This document shows, one piece after another, positions 35,461 to 48,894 of a stretch of DNA of 64,000 bases; position 1 is the first letter of the stretch, and the number at the start of each line of letters is the position of its first letter. The notes beneath the pieces are model-generated. The model searched no databases, was not told the DNA's origin, and was given only the letters and a program-made list of their open reading frames with translations. The position numbers and the translations under genes were made by a program. Source of the DNA: Pleurodeles waltl (taxonomy: Eukaryota > Chordata > Amphibia > Caudata > Salamandridae); contig NC_090444.1 of assembly GCF_031143425.1 (NCBI RefSeq), positions 1,308,711,324-1,308,775,323 of the forward strand, read 5' to 3'.

Positions 35461-38400
35461 GTGCCTCCTACCCATTGCAATGTACAATTTAAAACGTGTC
35501 AACATTTTAGAGATGTGTTTAAAAATGCCCAGAAGTATTTAAGAACTCATGTGCTCCATACTTTTAAAACGTGTTGTTTATTACACTATTCCAGATTTCA
35601 CAGACCGGAGTACAGTAATTTATTGTCCCTGGTAATCCCTGGACAGAGCTGGTGTCCCTTTTGCTAGCTTTATGGGAAAGGAAAGGGCCTTCAGTGCTGC
35701 AGGTACACACTCAGCCCCTGCTCAGCAATCCCAGGCTCAGTGCTGGGCCTGAGGCTGAACCACATTTTCTTTTCATTATGGCACATTATATTTGGTGATG
35801 ATAGAGCAGGAATAGAGGCATAAGTTAGCAAGGTCAGTCGCTCTATACAAAAGGCATCACTTCAGCATATCCTATGACTGCTCGCAGAGTGGGCCCCTCC
35901 TGAGTCCCTTCTGAGTCCCTTCTGTGCAGTCTGCTGTGCTACCTGGGCACAGCCCAGGTACAGTCTGAGCATTTGTAAGATGCCTATCAACTGTTCTGTT
36001 TGTTGCTGCTGGACAGCTCAAGATGCAGTCTTAGCTCAAAATTGACTGAATCCACCAGCAGGGTCAATTCCGACTAGTGAGTCCACTGCACCAAAAACAG
36101 TCTCTGGGCATCATTTAGCTCAAAGGTTTGACACAGCACTCAGAGGCTACCAGCAACTCAGACAGGTGGCATGTAAATGGAGACTACCAGGGCAGGTAGC
36201 ACAATACTTTCCTTTTACTTCACAGTACTGCCTGTGCCACATGACAACACACTACCCAAGGTTAGCAGCAGCGTAATGCACATTGGCGCTGCATATTCAA
36301 CAAAATTTAAATTAGCAGAGATCCTAAAAAACAGTACCCCCAACAGCATATGTTAAGCACTGGTGCCAATGTCATCAGGGCAGTATTCTAGTGTAGGAAT
36401 GGTTCTCGTTGAAGTTTAAAATCTCATACTTCTACTAAACAAAGTTCACAAAAGCTGATGTATTAAGTTGAAACATTTCAGTGTGCAAAAGAAATACGGA
36501 TTTTTAAATTTGGAAAATACCTTTTCATTTTCTTACCAGGTATACTATATGTTGTATAATCTTTCCCCATCTAAAAACAAGTTAGAAAAAGTGTGCTGAT
36601 GTCTCTGGCCTGAAGTGTGCTGCAAGTTCAAAGGCTGTGTTCAAGTTCAAAGGCTGTGTGCAGTATCTGTCACAGGCAGATTAAAGCGATCAATGGGCCT
36701 CCTAGTGATCAGTGTGTGCCAACATTTATTATATTGCCCACAGCCGGTTCCTTGCGTCTCTCGGGCCTCTGTTGCAAGAAACGCAACGAGGCACCCTCTG
36801 AAGCGACAGGCTCAGTCTCAGGCTGTATTTTAGATCGCTGTTTTCAAAAGCAAAACTATGCAGTATTAAATATGTGTTACTGTAAATAAAAAGCAAGGCA
36901 CTCCTCCTACAATCCGTCCACTCTCGTGATGATCAACCCCCTACCCATTTGTCCCCTTTGGCCTGGTCCCCCCACCCTTCCTTGAAATGAATAAAGGAGT
37001 TTTGATAACTCCTTCCAGGGACATTGTATGTGCGCACCACAAGAAACCTAATAGATGGCACTGGAATTCGCCACTTCCTCTCCTGTGGTGTCACTGCTGT
37101 AGCTTGTGCCTGCAGGTCAAGCAATACCTCGCCCTTCTGGCACATGTGCAGCAGGACATGTCTAAAATGTGACTCCCTTCTCCCCTAGAAGAAAGACAAA
37201 GATTCGGCCCACTTTATTACCGTGCAGCAAGTGGTCTTTTGTTTCTAGCAGCTCAGTGTTTTTTTCTCGTTTTGCCTCTCCCCCTCAATGTAGTAGTGCA
37301 ACACTCCCTTCGATCATTGACGCCAGTCACCCCCTGACAATATCCAAACACCTTTAAACCCAAACCCAGCCTGGTAATGAATTTTTTTTAATGGAACTTT
37401 GAAGTATGGTATCCTTCATGCAGCTGAGATCTCATTTGAATTGACTGAATCATCCTCATAATATTTTGGGTTCACTGGATTTTATTCTTAGTATGTCTGG
37501 TCTCCTGTTCTGGGACCTCCCCCTTTACGTAACTGAGTACTTTTCTAGGGTGACTGTTGAACTCAATTGTTTTTCTCCTTTGTTTGGCATTTGGTACTTA
37601 CCTCAGGCTGGTGTACTCTTTCTTTTTCATCTTGAGTATGCTAGGGTGCCAGAATGGGGCCCACCACGTCCACTTTGTGTTGGGTATGTTTTAGGAGCTT
37701 TTGCATTGTGTCTCAGGGTAGTTCTGGCCTTTTACTTTAGATTCTGGTTGGCTCTTGTGTCTGCTCTTTTGGCTATTCTAGACACAATGATTGTGTATTT
37801 TACCATTTAAGGCTCCACTGCTTGTCCACTTGCTTTAGCACTGTAACTTAGGGATGTGTTGGTTATGTTATTCCGAGCCTTCATTTTTTGTGGCGGGCTA
37901 TATCCCTTTTCCAAATGGATGCCTTGATAGGCGATCTATGCCAGATGCACGTGATTTGGGCACATCCTCGTGATTTAAGGACTGGGACGACAATGTGACA
38001 ATGAGGTAATGTGTTACTCATTTGTTATTTCATTACTCTGATTCTTCTTTCTTGTCCCAGTTCTTACGAACCTCCCTACTGTGTATCCAGCTTTAAACAC
38101 AGCATGTTAGGTAGTTAGGCAGCCAACTTAATATTCTAGATAAAGGTGATCCTTTATAAGAACATCTGGGGGTAGAGAGCGGAATATCTGTCTCCAGTGT
38201 ATATACACATCACATGAACTAAAAATTGGGATGGAGAAGGAGGCGAAATAAGATGATCAGTAAATATTAAAATCATTCACACATTTTTACATATACATCC
38301 AGAAGGGAGATGTGTCTTAATGGTTAAATAGCTACCTTTGCTACCCAAAGGCCAGAGTACTAGTACTGGCTTCCCCGCCTAATCTAGCTGTGTGACTGAT

Positions 38401-39084
38401 GGCAGATTAAAAAAAAGTATTTGATAAAGTGTGATTGTTCGGTTGAGAGTTCCTGCCGCCCACTCAGTCCCAATATCCCCAGAAAAGCGTTGAAAGCCTT
38501 AGCAATGTAAACCTATTAATAGCGATAGGAGATGCTCTATCCAAAAAGTTGTCTTTGGGTTCCATGAACCGCACTGGTCTGTTTCTCTCATTCAGTAGGC
38601 TGTATGTCGTTTTGCTACAGGGCAAATCCTTCCCAATATTGACTTTAATATCGAGGTCACGCACATTCGCGTCTTATCTTAAACGTTCACATTACCGGAA
38701 CAGAATAATTTAATACGATGCTTTATTCCATTTAGTGAGCATTTCGAAACCTCTTTCCCAAATGTGATGTGCCATTTGCTATTTTCATTCACAAGCATAA
38801 CTGTAATTTCAACTCAGAACAAATACGTGCAATATTTTTTATAAAGGTACTACTCATTACAAATACGCTTCCTAGCAAAGCCATGCTGGCAGCTCGTCAT
38901 TTACAAACACCGTTACTGAAATAAAAAAGAAAAGCTTTCAGCTAGAGATAAACAACGAGAGTAGACAATATCCTTCTCGGATCCCAGTCATATGCTGCAA
39001 GGAAAATATATGTGGTGCGTAATTCACTGCAAGATTGAGTTTAAGGTCTTTAAAGAGGGAATTTGGAAAAAAAACAGAAATGCT
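35461..39084. other. USP45 intron, no gene recognised
   Basis: About 3.6 kb without recognisable genes. A short direct repeat AAGTTCAAAGGCTGTGT occurs twice in a row at about 36625-36660. A 114-codon hydrophobic open frame at 37466-37810 has no family motif and no splice-site or homology support, so I do not call it a gene. Confidence -1.
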
Positions 39085-39345
39085 GCTTTGGATGGGCTCC
39101 GCGCGGCCAGTCTGAGGAGAGCGCAAGATGGCGTGCCGCCATCAGGTAGGCTTTGGTTAGGAGCCGCGCGAGAGGCCTGTGCCCCAGGGCAGCGATACTC
39201 TGCTCTGCGACGGGAGACGCGCGCTCTCCAGGGAGCCCGCGTTAGTCTCCGAGCTCGTGCAGCGCGCAGTGCCAACTGAGCCACCACATGGCCCGATGCA
39301 GCCGGGACAGCTCTCCCGCAGGGGGGCAGGGGTACAACCTGTCAC
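39085..39345. other. CpG-rich segment in intron
   Basis: About 260 bp with many CpG and GCGC steps, sharply different from the AT-rich flanks. On the minus strand, near 39275, TGGCTCAGTTGG matches a Pol III A-box, but I find no B-box at the proper distance. It could be a tRNA-derived SINE fragment, a GC-rich transposon leader or a small CpG island; none is proven. Confidence -1.
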
Positions 39346-39710
39346 GTGCTGTACGGTGCAAAAACAATCAAATGTGACATTCACAGAATGGTTTTATGTG
39401 CCTTAGACAATTACAGGGATTGAAGAAAAAAAAAAAAAACACATTTCGAGCCGTATGCTTTCCTTCTGACACAAGAAGAAAAACAATCGTTTTCGAACCT
39501 GAGAGCACCGTGTCTGGCTGAAATGCTGCCGTGGCTTTAAAACTATGCGTGCTTATAATGAATTTACCACATATTCCCTCCTTAAAACAGTCATAAACCC
39601 CAGATACTGATTTAATTTCCAAAAACACTATTTCAAAATGACAACGCACCATACACATCATATATACTTATAACGTGTAGAACAGAAATGAAAAGCTGCC
39701 CCTTTCTTAC

Positions 39711-39854
39711 CTTGTCTCTGGTTAAGGACCGTTTCCGGGACAGATTGGCTTCTTGATTGTTCAAGGCGGCAGCGATGCAGGTATGTGAAGGCTGGTCTTC
39801 CTCTTGTGAAGTCTTACATTTACTTGTCCTTCCCTGGGGTACAGGTTTTGACAC
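39711..39854 (-). CDS. USP45: USP45 coding exon (48 codons, linker)
   Basis: Minus-strand exon of exactly 144 bp, in phase 0 at both ends. The acceptor AG is at 39855-39856 after TTTTTATTAATAAG, and the donor is GTAAGA at 39710-39709 following GACAAG. The product begins VSKPVPQGRTSKCKTS and ends LSRKRSLTRDK, matching the USP45 segment that follows the IIEER motif and closes with a basic run ending in DK before the acidic linker exon. This linker lies inside the catalytic domain between two conserved USP boxes and is poorly conserved across vertebrates, so retention of both ends and of the length supports a real exon. Its next exon is 38.9 kb away at 152-782. Confidence -1.
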
Positions 39855-42800
39855 CTTATTAATAAAAAGCAGGAACACATTTGTCTTCAGATTCTCTGCT
39901 CCCAATACCTCCACCCACTTTGCTAGTTTCTCTCTTAATTGGGATTCCCCACTCAGATTCATAGGCACGGCTGGTAGAGCAGGCCGTTTACTTCCTGGAC
40001 ATTCCGTGGTGATGTGGAGGGGAGGCCCATGCGAAGTTTTGCTAAATAGATTTCTTCACGTTCAACCACTTATGCATGGAGACTGGACAGCACAAAAACT
40101 TGAATGGACGAAAGGGTGGATGGTTATCGGGTATCCCAGCTAATGGTCAACTCAAAGACATAGATGCTGAAACCTTTCCCAGGCTCGACTCTACTCAACA
40201 TGTCGTTGTCTGTTAGTGTATAGTTCTTTATCACCACTGCGTTACATATAAAGTCCAATCTTTGTGGCTGATGCTTATTTGGTGCGCACAGACACACAGG
40301 TGGGTTATTGTAACAAAACAAACTATATAACATTGGGGCTAGGGCATCGACTATCCAAAGCCAATTCAAGCTGTTTGCACGGACAAAGCAGACAAACCAT
40401 CTATAGTCATTTGTCTTCATTTCCAAACTTGCCTGTTAATGTTTGCATCAGACACACATGTGGTGTCAATTGACATAACCTTTTCAATGGACGCCTCCCC
40501 GATATCGTGGCGCATATATTTACAGAAACCAAATGTAGCCCAATACCAAGATCATTCATAGCAACTGTACTAATAAACACACTCACACATTTCTTACAAC
40601 AGTCAATAGGCCATATTTATTTGCACACGTCACATGAGAAAATCGCTGTGTACTGCCTCACAGGTCACATTTCACAGTTGTTTTTCACATGGAAATGCTT
40701 TTTCTCATGGTCAACAGTCCTCTTAAATCTTATTTTACACAAATCTAATCACATTCACCCTTTAAAACAAAGAAACAAGAATAAATACCCCAGCATAAGC
40801 CATATATGCAGATTTGCAGAATGTAATATGCTATTTTTTTACCACTGCTCAGGGAGTGTTTTGTCCCTTGTTAGTCATGTCCCTTTCACACTCAACAAGG
40901 TAATAAAGAGCATAATTCACTATGTTAATTTGCACACATGCCCTTAAATATATTATACGTTTGGCTGATTTTATTGTACAAAACTTAGTGGTATTAAAAA
41001 AAACTATTTAACAATAAATCGTGGAAATACTGGCCCATATTATACAATGATTCCATAAACAAACCAAGGTCTGCAGAAAGTTAAACATTACGTTCTATTA
41101 GGGACAAAATAGTATAAATGATGTCTGAATCACGTCCAAGAGTTAGCAAGCACAGAGTTTCTCCGGAGAGCAGGTCCATTTGAATAGTCAATCTCCTTAC
41201 TGTTGGAAAAATGTTTTTTTTTTTTTAAGAACAGTCTCCAACCGCTTCTGTCCAAAATGTATTCTGCTACTCACTGTCGCACAGCCCTAAAACACACCTA
41301 CTGCAGAATGCCCATTTCCCTACTGAACTCCACAAGGTGTATGTTGGTGAGCAAAATAAAAAGAACCCACAAGAGGTCAGTAAGAATCGCCTGCTTGTGC
41401 ATGGAAATTGATTGTATGGCTATGAGTAGCAGGTACAGTGAAACTGAGGGTGACACCTGGGCATGGTTTAACACACGAAATGAGCATATGAGGTCACAAC
41501 TTTGTTTTGTTCCATTATGTATGATCTAGATAACTTCACTTTATTATCAACACCATCCAGGATCCTTGTGAAGTTTTGATCTCTGGCCAGATTACTGGTT
41601 TTAGCCTGGATATTTGTTAGAATTTCTTTTTTGACCCATAGCAATTTGTGCTTTAGCACTTCATAATCTAATAAGGGCAAAGTCATATGCTACTCATGCA
41701 ACCTACCTTGAAGTATTGAGCACATTGTGTTTTAAAAGGCTCTGGTACGCAGTCAGAGGGTTTTGGCTTCATATATTAACAACAGCCACCGAAGAAGAAG
41801 ATCTAGCGTGCAAGTGCATGAAGGATTAACAAAGTGCATCAGAATTGTGCCTGATAAATAATAGGTGATACCATGTGGTGAGTGCATACACATTCTCAAA
41901 TTCAAGACAATAATGGCAGACTGATCTGTGAGTGCTGTTAAAGTAAGGTCAGTGGAAGAAATATTCAAGAGCTTTCTGTAAAGTGGAGAGTGAATCTCAG
42001 ATAGATCAGGTAGACAGATTCAGGAGGTTTCTCTGACATCTGGTAATGTGAGAGGAACCACTGTAGATCAGAGCTGGGCTTCCATTACTTAGTATCTTAC
42101 CTAGTGGCTTTCCTCAGATTTCAGAGGAAGCACTTTTTGTGCGGTGTCAAGACTCAGACTGAAATTCCAGAGAGCTTGACTTCTCTATAAAGGCAGTAAC
42201 CAATCATCAGGAAATATTAACTTTCATGGTCTCATAAATAGACTAGACGGTCTGGACCAAGTTACGTAGTGTGTAATATGGGTGATTTCTAGCGTATGAG
42301 AGAGGTACGCCTTGCCTCACATTAGTGAGGCTATCACAGAGAACCTCAAATTAATGTGAGTAATCCTGATTTGCTCGTAGCTAATCAGTTAACCCTTCTC
42401 CATGTATGTTGTTGCTGTTATAGAAATTGAGGTAGAAAAATCTCTGAAGAGAGTTTGATCACTCTGAATGTGCACATTTAGGGCTCGTATTCCTTAGTTC
42501 TGGTTCACAGTCCTCCTAGCTATCTTAAGTATGTACTGTCCGCTTGACTTGGTTTGACCGTAGCACCAATCTTTATCTTCTATATCGCTTATATGACTGT
42601 TTCTCCATTTCTCAGTGGATCTTATCTGGATCCATGGGACTAGGATGTCCACCTGTCCCATTCTTTTGCCTGTAGAAGGTAGTGTCACAAAGTTAGCACA
42701 GGAGGTGATCCCCTCACTGTGATGATGGCCCCATGTACTTTTAAAGGGGCCCAAGTAGGTTCTGTCCTTTAAATATAGGGTGTAATAAGGATGTGGGTAT

Positions 42801-43568
42801 GTGTTGTATACACCTGATTGCTTCTCGGGGCTCTATGATACATCCTTTCACATATTCTTTGTGAAACAGGTCTTTATCTTGTCAGTTCTGGTGACTGATG
42901 AACCTATCTTTCTCAATATGAGTTATAAGAATATTTACTCTCATTTGGAGTGGTAAACTATATTATTTTTTCCAATTTGAATTCCTCCCCTCCCATGGTT
43001 TATTCATTCACCTTTCACCCTGAAGAAGGTGTTTCTGCATTTAGTTTTTTCACAAAACCGTGCGCTGGTGCTTTTTGAATGAGTACCTTAAGACTACATT
43101 ATTGTTTGAGGGTATATGAACAATATTCAGAGGGCAATGCAGGTCCCCTGGAACTTCATATTATTGTGCACTATATGAAATAAACATTATTGTATTTCGT
43201 GGCTTTAGATAACAGAGAGATTATATATGAAACGAAAAAGTGGAAAACACATTGATGTAATCTAACTTCTGTGCACAACCACCATTTATGAACGTTTTTA
43301 TCTGCATATATTTTGTGGTTGGTCTTCAGCCCTAACACTGGATGTTTTAAATAGTATGGCTGGTTTGATGTATGCATAGTATGGATGAGGTATGTCTGTG
43401 ATATGATTGAGTGACAATCAAGTTTAGTATGCGTGGGGTTTGATTGGAACTGCATAGAGAGTATTTTGTTATCAAAGGTTTCCACTAAACCGGGCAAGTA
43501 ATATGCTTGAAGCAAGAGCCCTCACTCACCTTCCGGTGACATGCTTCATCACTGAAAGGGATTTGTTT

Positions 43569-43570
<2 letters not shown>
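39855..43570. other. USP45 intron, no gene recognised
   Basis: First part of the 9.0-kb intron between the exons at 39711 and 48895. Mostly AT-rich. A minus-strand open frame at 41468-41686 gives a helical Lys/Asn-rich peptide without a known motif. No RNA genes or clear transposon ends were seen. Confidence -1.

Positions 43571-43608
<38 letters not shown>
43571..43608. repeat. (AT)19 microsatellite
   Basis: Uninterrupted alternating AT for 38 bp, directly before a CCCTCCCTCTCTC stretch and the LINE fragment at 43611. It is likely length-variable. Confidence -1.
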
Positions 43609-43610
<2 letters not shown>

Positions 43611-43612
<2 letters not shown>

Positions 43613-43970
43613 CCCTCTCTCACTCCAACCTAGGCCCCACCAACTTGAACAGTCGCATATCCTTCCTCCAGATACTACCGCTCCGCAGGACTCCTACTTG
43701 AAACCAACCCACGCATACACAGAACCAGATCAGGAGGACAAGCTTTCTCTTACATTGTTCCTTAAGCGTGGAATGACCTCCCTCTCCACATCAGAGCCTC
43801 CCCCTCTCTTCTTGAATTCCGCAAGAAGCTGTAGATCTGCCTTTTCAATTAACCAACTTACCATAGCTAGAGCTAGGCACATATACCTACTAAGCTCCAG
43901 GATACCCTTGCGGGTGATAGTGAGGTTTACAAATACATGTAACATACAATAACTCAGATAACAGCAATGG
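43611..43970 (+). mobile_element. CR1/L2-type LINE 3' fragment
   Basis: Short plus-strand LINE tail. The conceptual peptide from about 43690 has the features of the extreme C terminus of CR1/L2 polymerases: a WN-LP-like segment broken by a frameshift, then a LLEFRKKL-like segment near 43810. It is followed by a 3' end resembling GTTTACAAATACATGTAAC (about 43922-43940). Strongly 5'-truncated and non-functional. The clade is assigned from general C-terminal layout only, so confidence is moderate. Confidence -1.
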
Positions 43971-45543
43971 AAACATCATGTTGGCATGCTCAACTGTTAA
44001 GGAGGTCTCCCTGCTGCATTAGTTTTGATTTTTTAAGTACATCGTGGATTCTTCACTGTAGTTGCTTTACATATCACAACTTCAAGGCATATTGAAGGAA
44101 AGTTAGTGCACCTTGTGATGGTGTCACTAGAGACACTGAAAGATGTGCATCAATCTAGGATGTGGGTTTGTCTGTCACTACCTATACATCTAATTAATTG
44201 TTCGCATCTCATGCTTTTTGGCTCTCTGCCAAATTCCAGCATCTTCTGCAGGCATGCGCTCAAAAGGCAGTTATTAGGCTTCCTACATTCAGCGTGGTGA
44301 AGAAGGATGTAAATGTACATTTTAAAGGAAGAAGACTGATTAAGAAGCGACAACAAGACCTTCTTTTATAGACCCTGGTGATACCTGAAGCTTGTCTAGA
44401 ATGGCATTCTACCAGTTAGGAAAAGCAGAAACATAAATAGAATTAATACCCACATGTAGGAGACAGCCAAAAGAAAAAAGGGGAGAATGTACTTTAACCA
44501 AAAACAGAACTATTAGAAACATTTGAATTGTAGGTTGCTTAAAAATCTACCATTGAATAGCAAATTCAAACAAAAATAGATGCAACCTTTTATGAAACAC
44601 AAACCCTAAGGCTGAATATTCATTCTGATCAAGGAATAAATATGGACAGGTTTGGTGTGGTGCTATTCAGAGGTACTGTTAATATTATCATATAGACAAA
44701 GTTCTATATCAGTGTGTCATTGTCAACAAACACATTGAGAAGGGAACTCTGTCAAGACAATGAAGGTCATAGCAAAGTAAGACAACACGTATGTCATGAC
44801 AATGAATGTAATAGCAAAATAAACTGCAGCATGCACTTTTCCAGTGGCAAGAGGTTTTCAATGTAAAAATGGTGAGACTAGGGACGGGGCAAGGGTTACT
44901 AATACAGAATGGATTATGGTTACAGCTATATAAAAGGTTAGATTTAGGTTCGCTAGAAAAAGAGTACCAGTGAGGTATGTATTAGGGAATTGAAAAGGAC
45001 ATAGAGAGAAGACAGTGTACTGAATAGGGATGGGGAAATGGTGTGGTTTATGGCAGCAAAACACCATTTTGGAGGTCGTAGTCATAGTAGGTACCCTGAC
45101 AGACAATGATTATTAAGTTAAAAATATCTTTGCCAGGGGAGGGGGTTGAGTGTATGGATTCTTTGTCCTGCAGTTGGTAGTCATGTATTTTTCACCAAAA
45201 CATAAACTGGTTGAGAACATTAGTGGATACAGTGAGCAAGAACATGCAAACTGTTTTCAAAAATGCCCTTTTTTGCGGGACAAAAACCTGCTATTTTGCC
45301 GCACCAAGTGATCCCCACCGCCAAGACATGGCTTTGAGGAAAAGATCCTGATTATCTGCATTAGGGCTGGCCATATATCCCTGAATTGAAGAACACAGGA
45401 GGATCAGCCCCAGGCACCAACTTATACCACCGTGAATTCATGCTCAATCATAGGCTACACCTTTATAAGCCTCCCATTGTTTGGGTACCTGTAGCACTTC
45501 AAGATCGATGCTCGCACAGAAAGCGACCACACATTTTGGTACT
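43971..45543. other. Intron stretch, nothing recognised
   Basis: AT-rich intron sequence on both strands, with no protein motif, terminal repeats or RNA gene. Confidence -1.
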
Positions 45544-45551
45544 ATGTAGTT

Positions 45552-45779
45552 CAGTGGTTCCCAACCTTTTGACTTCTGTGGACCCCTACTTTACCATTAC
45601 TGGAGCCTGGGGACCCCCCACTGAATCTTTATAGGACTTTGGGGACCCCCTACTGAGTCATTACTGAAAGGTGAGGACCTAATCTGTTGATATTATTTAG
45701 TTTTCTAAGCAGTCGCGGACCCCCTGAGGAGGGTTCGCGGACCCCCAGGGGTCTCCGGACCACAGGTTGGGAACCACTG
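45552..45779. mobile_element. hAT-type MITE
   Basis: Complete 228-bp non-autonomous element. Terminal inverted repeats are CAGTGGTTCCCAACCT and AGGTTGGGAACCACTG. A perfect 8-bp target duplication ATGTAGTT flanks it at 45544-45551 and 45780-45787. An 8-bp duplication with CAGTGGTT-type ends is the hallmark of the hAT superfamily. The inside repeats GGACCCCC-type phrases and has no coding capacity. It shares terminal sequence with the larger element at 49920-55221. Confidence -1.
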
Positions 45780-45829
45780 ATGTAGTTAATTCCTGTTTTT
45801 TAACAAAAGCCTTGATTTGTGCTCTGTAA

Positions 45830-48420
45830 CACCAACCACCAGCCTAAAGAGACTAAAATGGAAAGGTGTCTCTGCGAAGGCTTTTGAGGAGCACTGTCAA
45901 CAGTTCATAGAAAACCTGACCTCAAGTGGCATGAGCCCCAAGAACAGGGTGGGAACAGGTAGCAAAAAACTTGATCTAAGCATTTCCCTCCCAGTCACAG
46001 TGAGAGTGGGCTCTCACAGAAAATAAAAAGATTCTGTTGCAGGCTTCCATCTTGTGTAAGGGCCATTAAAAAGGAACTATGTTAATTGCTCAACCCCCTT
46101 AGTAGTAATCCAAATGAGATGGGGTGAAGTGCAAAACTCGTAGCCACTAGGAAGATATACAAGAAGGACATGTGGGTACACATACGCACTGCTCATGACA
46201 ATTTCTGGGTGACCCTCGTCTTGCATCCAAATAAAAAAAACTCAGAAACAATTCTGAGAGATAGTGAACGATTGCCAACAAAAACTTCCAGTGGCAAACT
46301 CTGCAAAGTGCCTCACACCAATGGGAGGCTTCATCACCACGGCACAAAGTACACATCCAATAGCTTAACAAAGCCCTCAAGCAGCAGGAATCATTTGCTG
46401 TTAAACCTTTCCCAGAAATGGCGCATTCAACCGCACAAGGTACAGAGTATAAAAGCAGCAGGAATTGCTGGGTCTGAAACTGGTGCAGAAAAGGGTCTAC
46501 GAAATCAGCAGGGCACAGAACTGATAGGCTATTCCTGCAATCAGGCTATAGATATCAGCACTAGGGGCAGACGAGAAGGTGGACCAGGACATAACAGCCT
46601 ACTGCAACAACTATTCAATGGGAACCCGCAATTCTGGGCCTCTCTATTGATTCCATTATTCAATCACTGTCACCAGAGAACAAAACCTTGAGTCTTGGAA
46701 AGAGGTGACAATTCATCCCATTTGTGAAGTAGGGAAGCCATCTGACCAGGGAAATTACTGTCTAATCTACCTATAGTTTAATGAAGCCATATTCTACGCA
46801 GGTCTCCTATCAGTGGAATTGGAAACGTGGATAGAAATAACGTCCGTTCCCCCCCCTCTTCTCTCCCCCTCACCAAGCAGGGGTTAGAAAGGGGCTGGGG
46901 AACACCGCAAACCTTCTCACATTATCATCCCTCACGGACCAAGCAATCAAAAACAAAACCATATTATACACTTTGTTGTGGACTTCAAAGCAGCTTTTGA
47001 TTCAAATCTAAACAACCTATCATGGCAGAAATTTGCTGCAAGGAAAATCCCACCCCTTCCTTTTGAAAAGCTTTGTCACTTTGTACTCCAACACATGGCT
47101 TCAAGTCAAACTGGGGGATGGTACATTCCTGTCACGAAAAATAAGGACAACTACAGGTGTCAAACATAGCCACAACCTGGCCCCATTCTTTTTAACATTT
47201 TCCTTCGCTGATCTTTTCATGGTCCTTGGGGAAGTGAACGCGAATGCCCCTAACTGGGAGACAGACATGTCTGTTGTCTTCCATACTCTGATGACCCTCT
47301 CCTATTATCCCAGAGTGGAGCTAGCGGCACCTGGACTCTTTCCACCTCTACACAAATCAAAATGGGCTCACCATCAACCTCGCGAAAACGAGGATAATGA
47401 TCATAGGCAAAAAGAAGTATAAACCAGGCCGGTGGCATCTAAAAGGTTTGGATGTCTTCACCACTGCAGAATATAATTATTAGGGCATCACCAGGGAAAG
47501 CGTGGAACCTTCCAACGACACCAAGAGGTTTTAAAGTCGAAAGCAGCCACGCTTTTATATGCACTCTACAAGCTCTCTAAAATGCTCCACAGTGCATTCT
47601 TAGAACCTCTAATGAAGGTAGCCTATAGTTCGGAGGTCATGTAGGGCGGTGGCTCCAGCTTGCTGGACAAGTTAGTAGCAGGCATCTACCGAAATCTGCT
47701 TCTCCAGCACAAACCTGGGTTGAATTTGGTCTGTATACTCTGTCCTGGAAAGACAAGCCGTCCTCCTGAAAATCTGTTTTAAGCTTCACTCAGCAGGTTC
47801 TGACACGTTAGAGGACCAACTTTGGACTGAAAAATCCAAAACAGATAGGCCCCCTGCTGCCTGGGGCTTCCTGGATCAGTTAGTCAAGAACCTATAGGCC
47901 GCCGCACTATGGGCAACCCCCACCTCCTTTGGTAACTTCAAAAGGATACTTACTAAAAACCAAAACCATCAGATTTCATGGCTAGCCGACAAACAAAAAA
48001 CACCTTCACACCTGCCCCTCTGGGCGATTCTAGGTAGCAATATCAAGCAGGAACCGCATCTGGTCACAAACACATGCATGTCAACACATGTCAATCAACA
48101 GCTCATTCAATATACGCTTGGGGGGGCTACGAACCTTGGACTGTCAGCCTGCACATAAAAGGGAAAGCTTAAACAACCTATGCAGGCTCTGTTTCTCCTG
48201 CAGGGAAATACTTAGGCACACCACCTGCATTTAACCTGCCCAAAGAAAGACGGGCACTTTTAAAACCACAGTTCCTGGACTTGGGCATTCGCTCCTGCAG
48301 ATCTGCCATAATTGCCTGCTTTTCTGCTGAACATCTTATCCTGACAGCAAGAATCCCAAAATTCATGCAGATGATTGAGAGAGCTCTGAACAATCTAGCT
48401 TTCCTGGACTAATGCACCTA
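45830..48420 (+). pseudogene. Heavily decayed LINE
   Basis: Plus-strand degenerate non-LTR retrotransposon. Recognisable patches are a QQLFNGNPQFWASLLIPLFN segment near 46590-46660 (fits the conserved region just before the RT domain), DFKAAFDS near 46981 (RT motif A, normally VDFKAAFD) and a C-terminal tail near 48230-48410 with a GIRSCRSAIIACF-like segment. Frames shift repeatedly and I cannot find a catalytic YADD/FADD box. Extent and clade are approximate. Confidence -1.
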
Positions 48421-48894
48421 TCAGCCATTTAATTTCCGCTTCACTAGGAATGTATGGTGAGAAGTGCCAGTGATTTATAAAGCAGTTTCAAACCCCTGTG
48501 GTCGATGAAGCATGCGTGTAATGTGCACTGTGAAAAGTCAAGACAGCACTTTACACTCAACATGTACACTTGTTTCATGTAAGCGACCCTTGCAGGTCAG
48601 TCATGCTCCATTTTGCACTTTCTGATAGTAATATTTTAAATTTGTATGCTTTAACTTGTAAACATTTCCTATGCAAGTCATTCTTCTAATGTTTTTAGCA
48701 TGCAGAATAAGAGAAGAGTTTTGAAATGGTTTTGATTAATTATACAAATAAAGATATATACAGATACAAAACATGCTATTTTGCATCTGTGAACTTTATT
48801 ATCTCTGTAGAGAGCAATACATTTCTTGAATAAATGACACGTGTACTATAAATATATTTCATAAATACAATTAAACATAAATAGGATTTCTTAC

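Noticed and set aside
37466..37810. 114-codon hydrophobic open frame
   Set aside because: No motif, no splice or promoter support, and composition typical of chance frames in T-rich DNA.
39264..39290. Possible tRNA or tRNA-derived SINE on the minus strand
   Set aside because: Only the A-box is present. No B-box at the right distance and no cloverleaf could be drawn.
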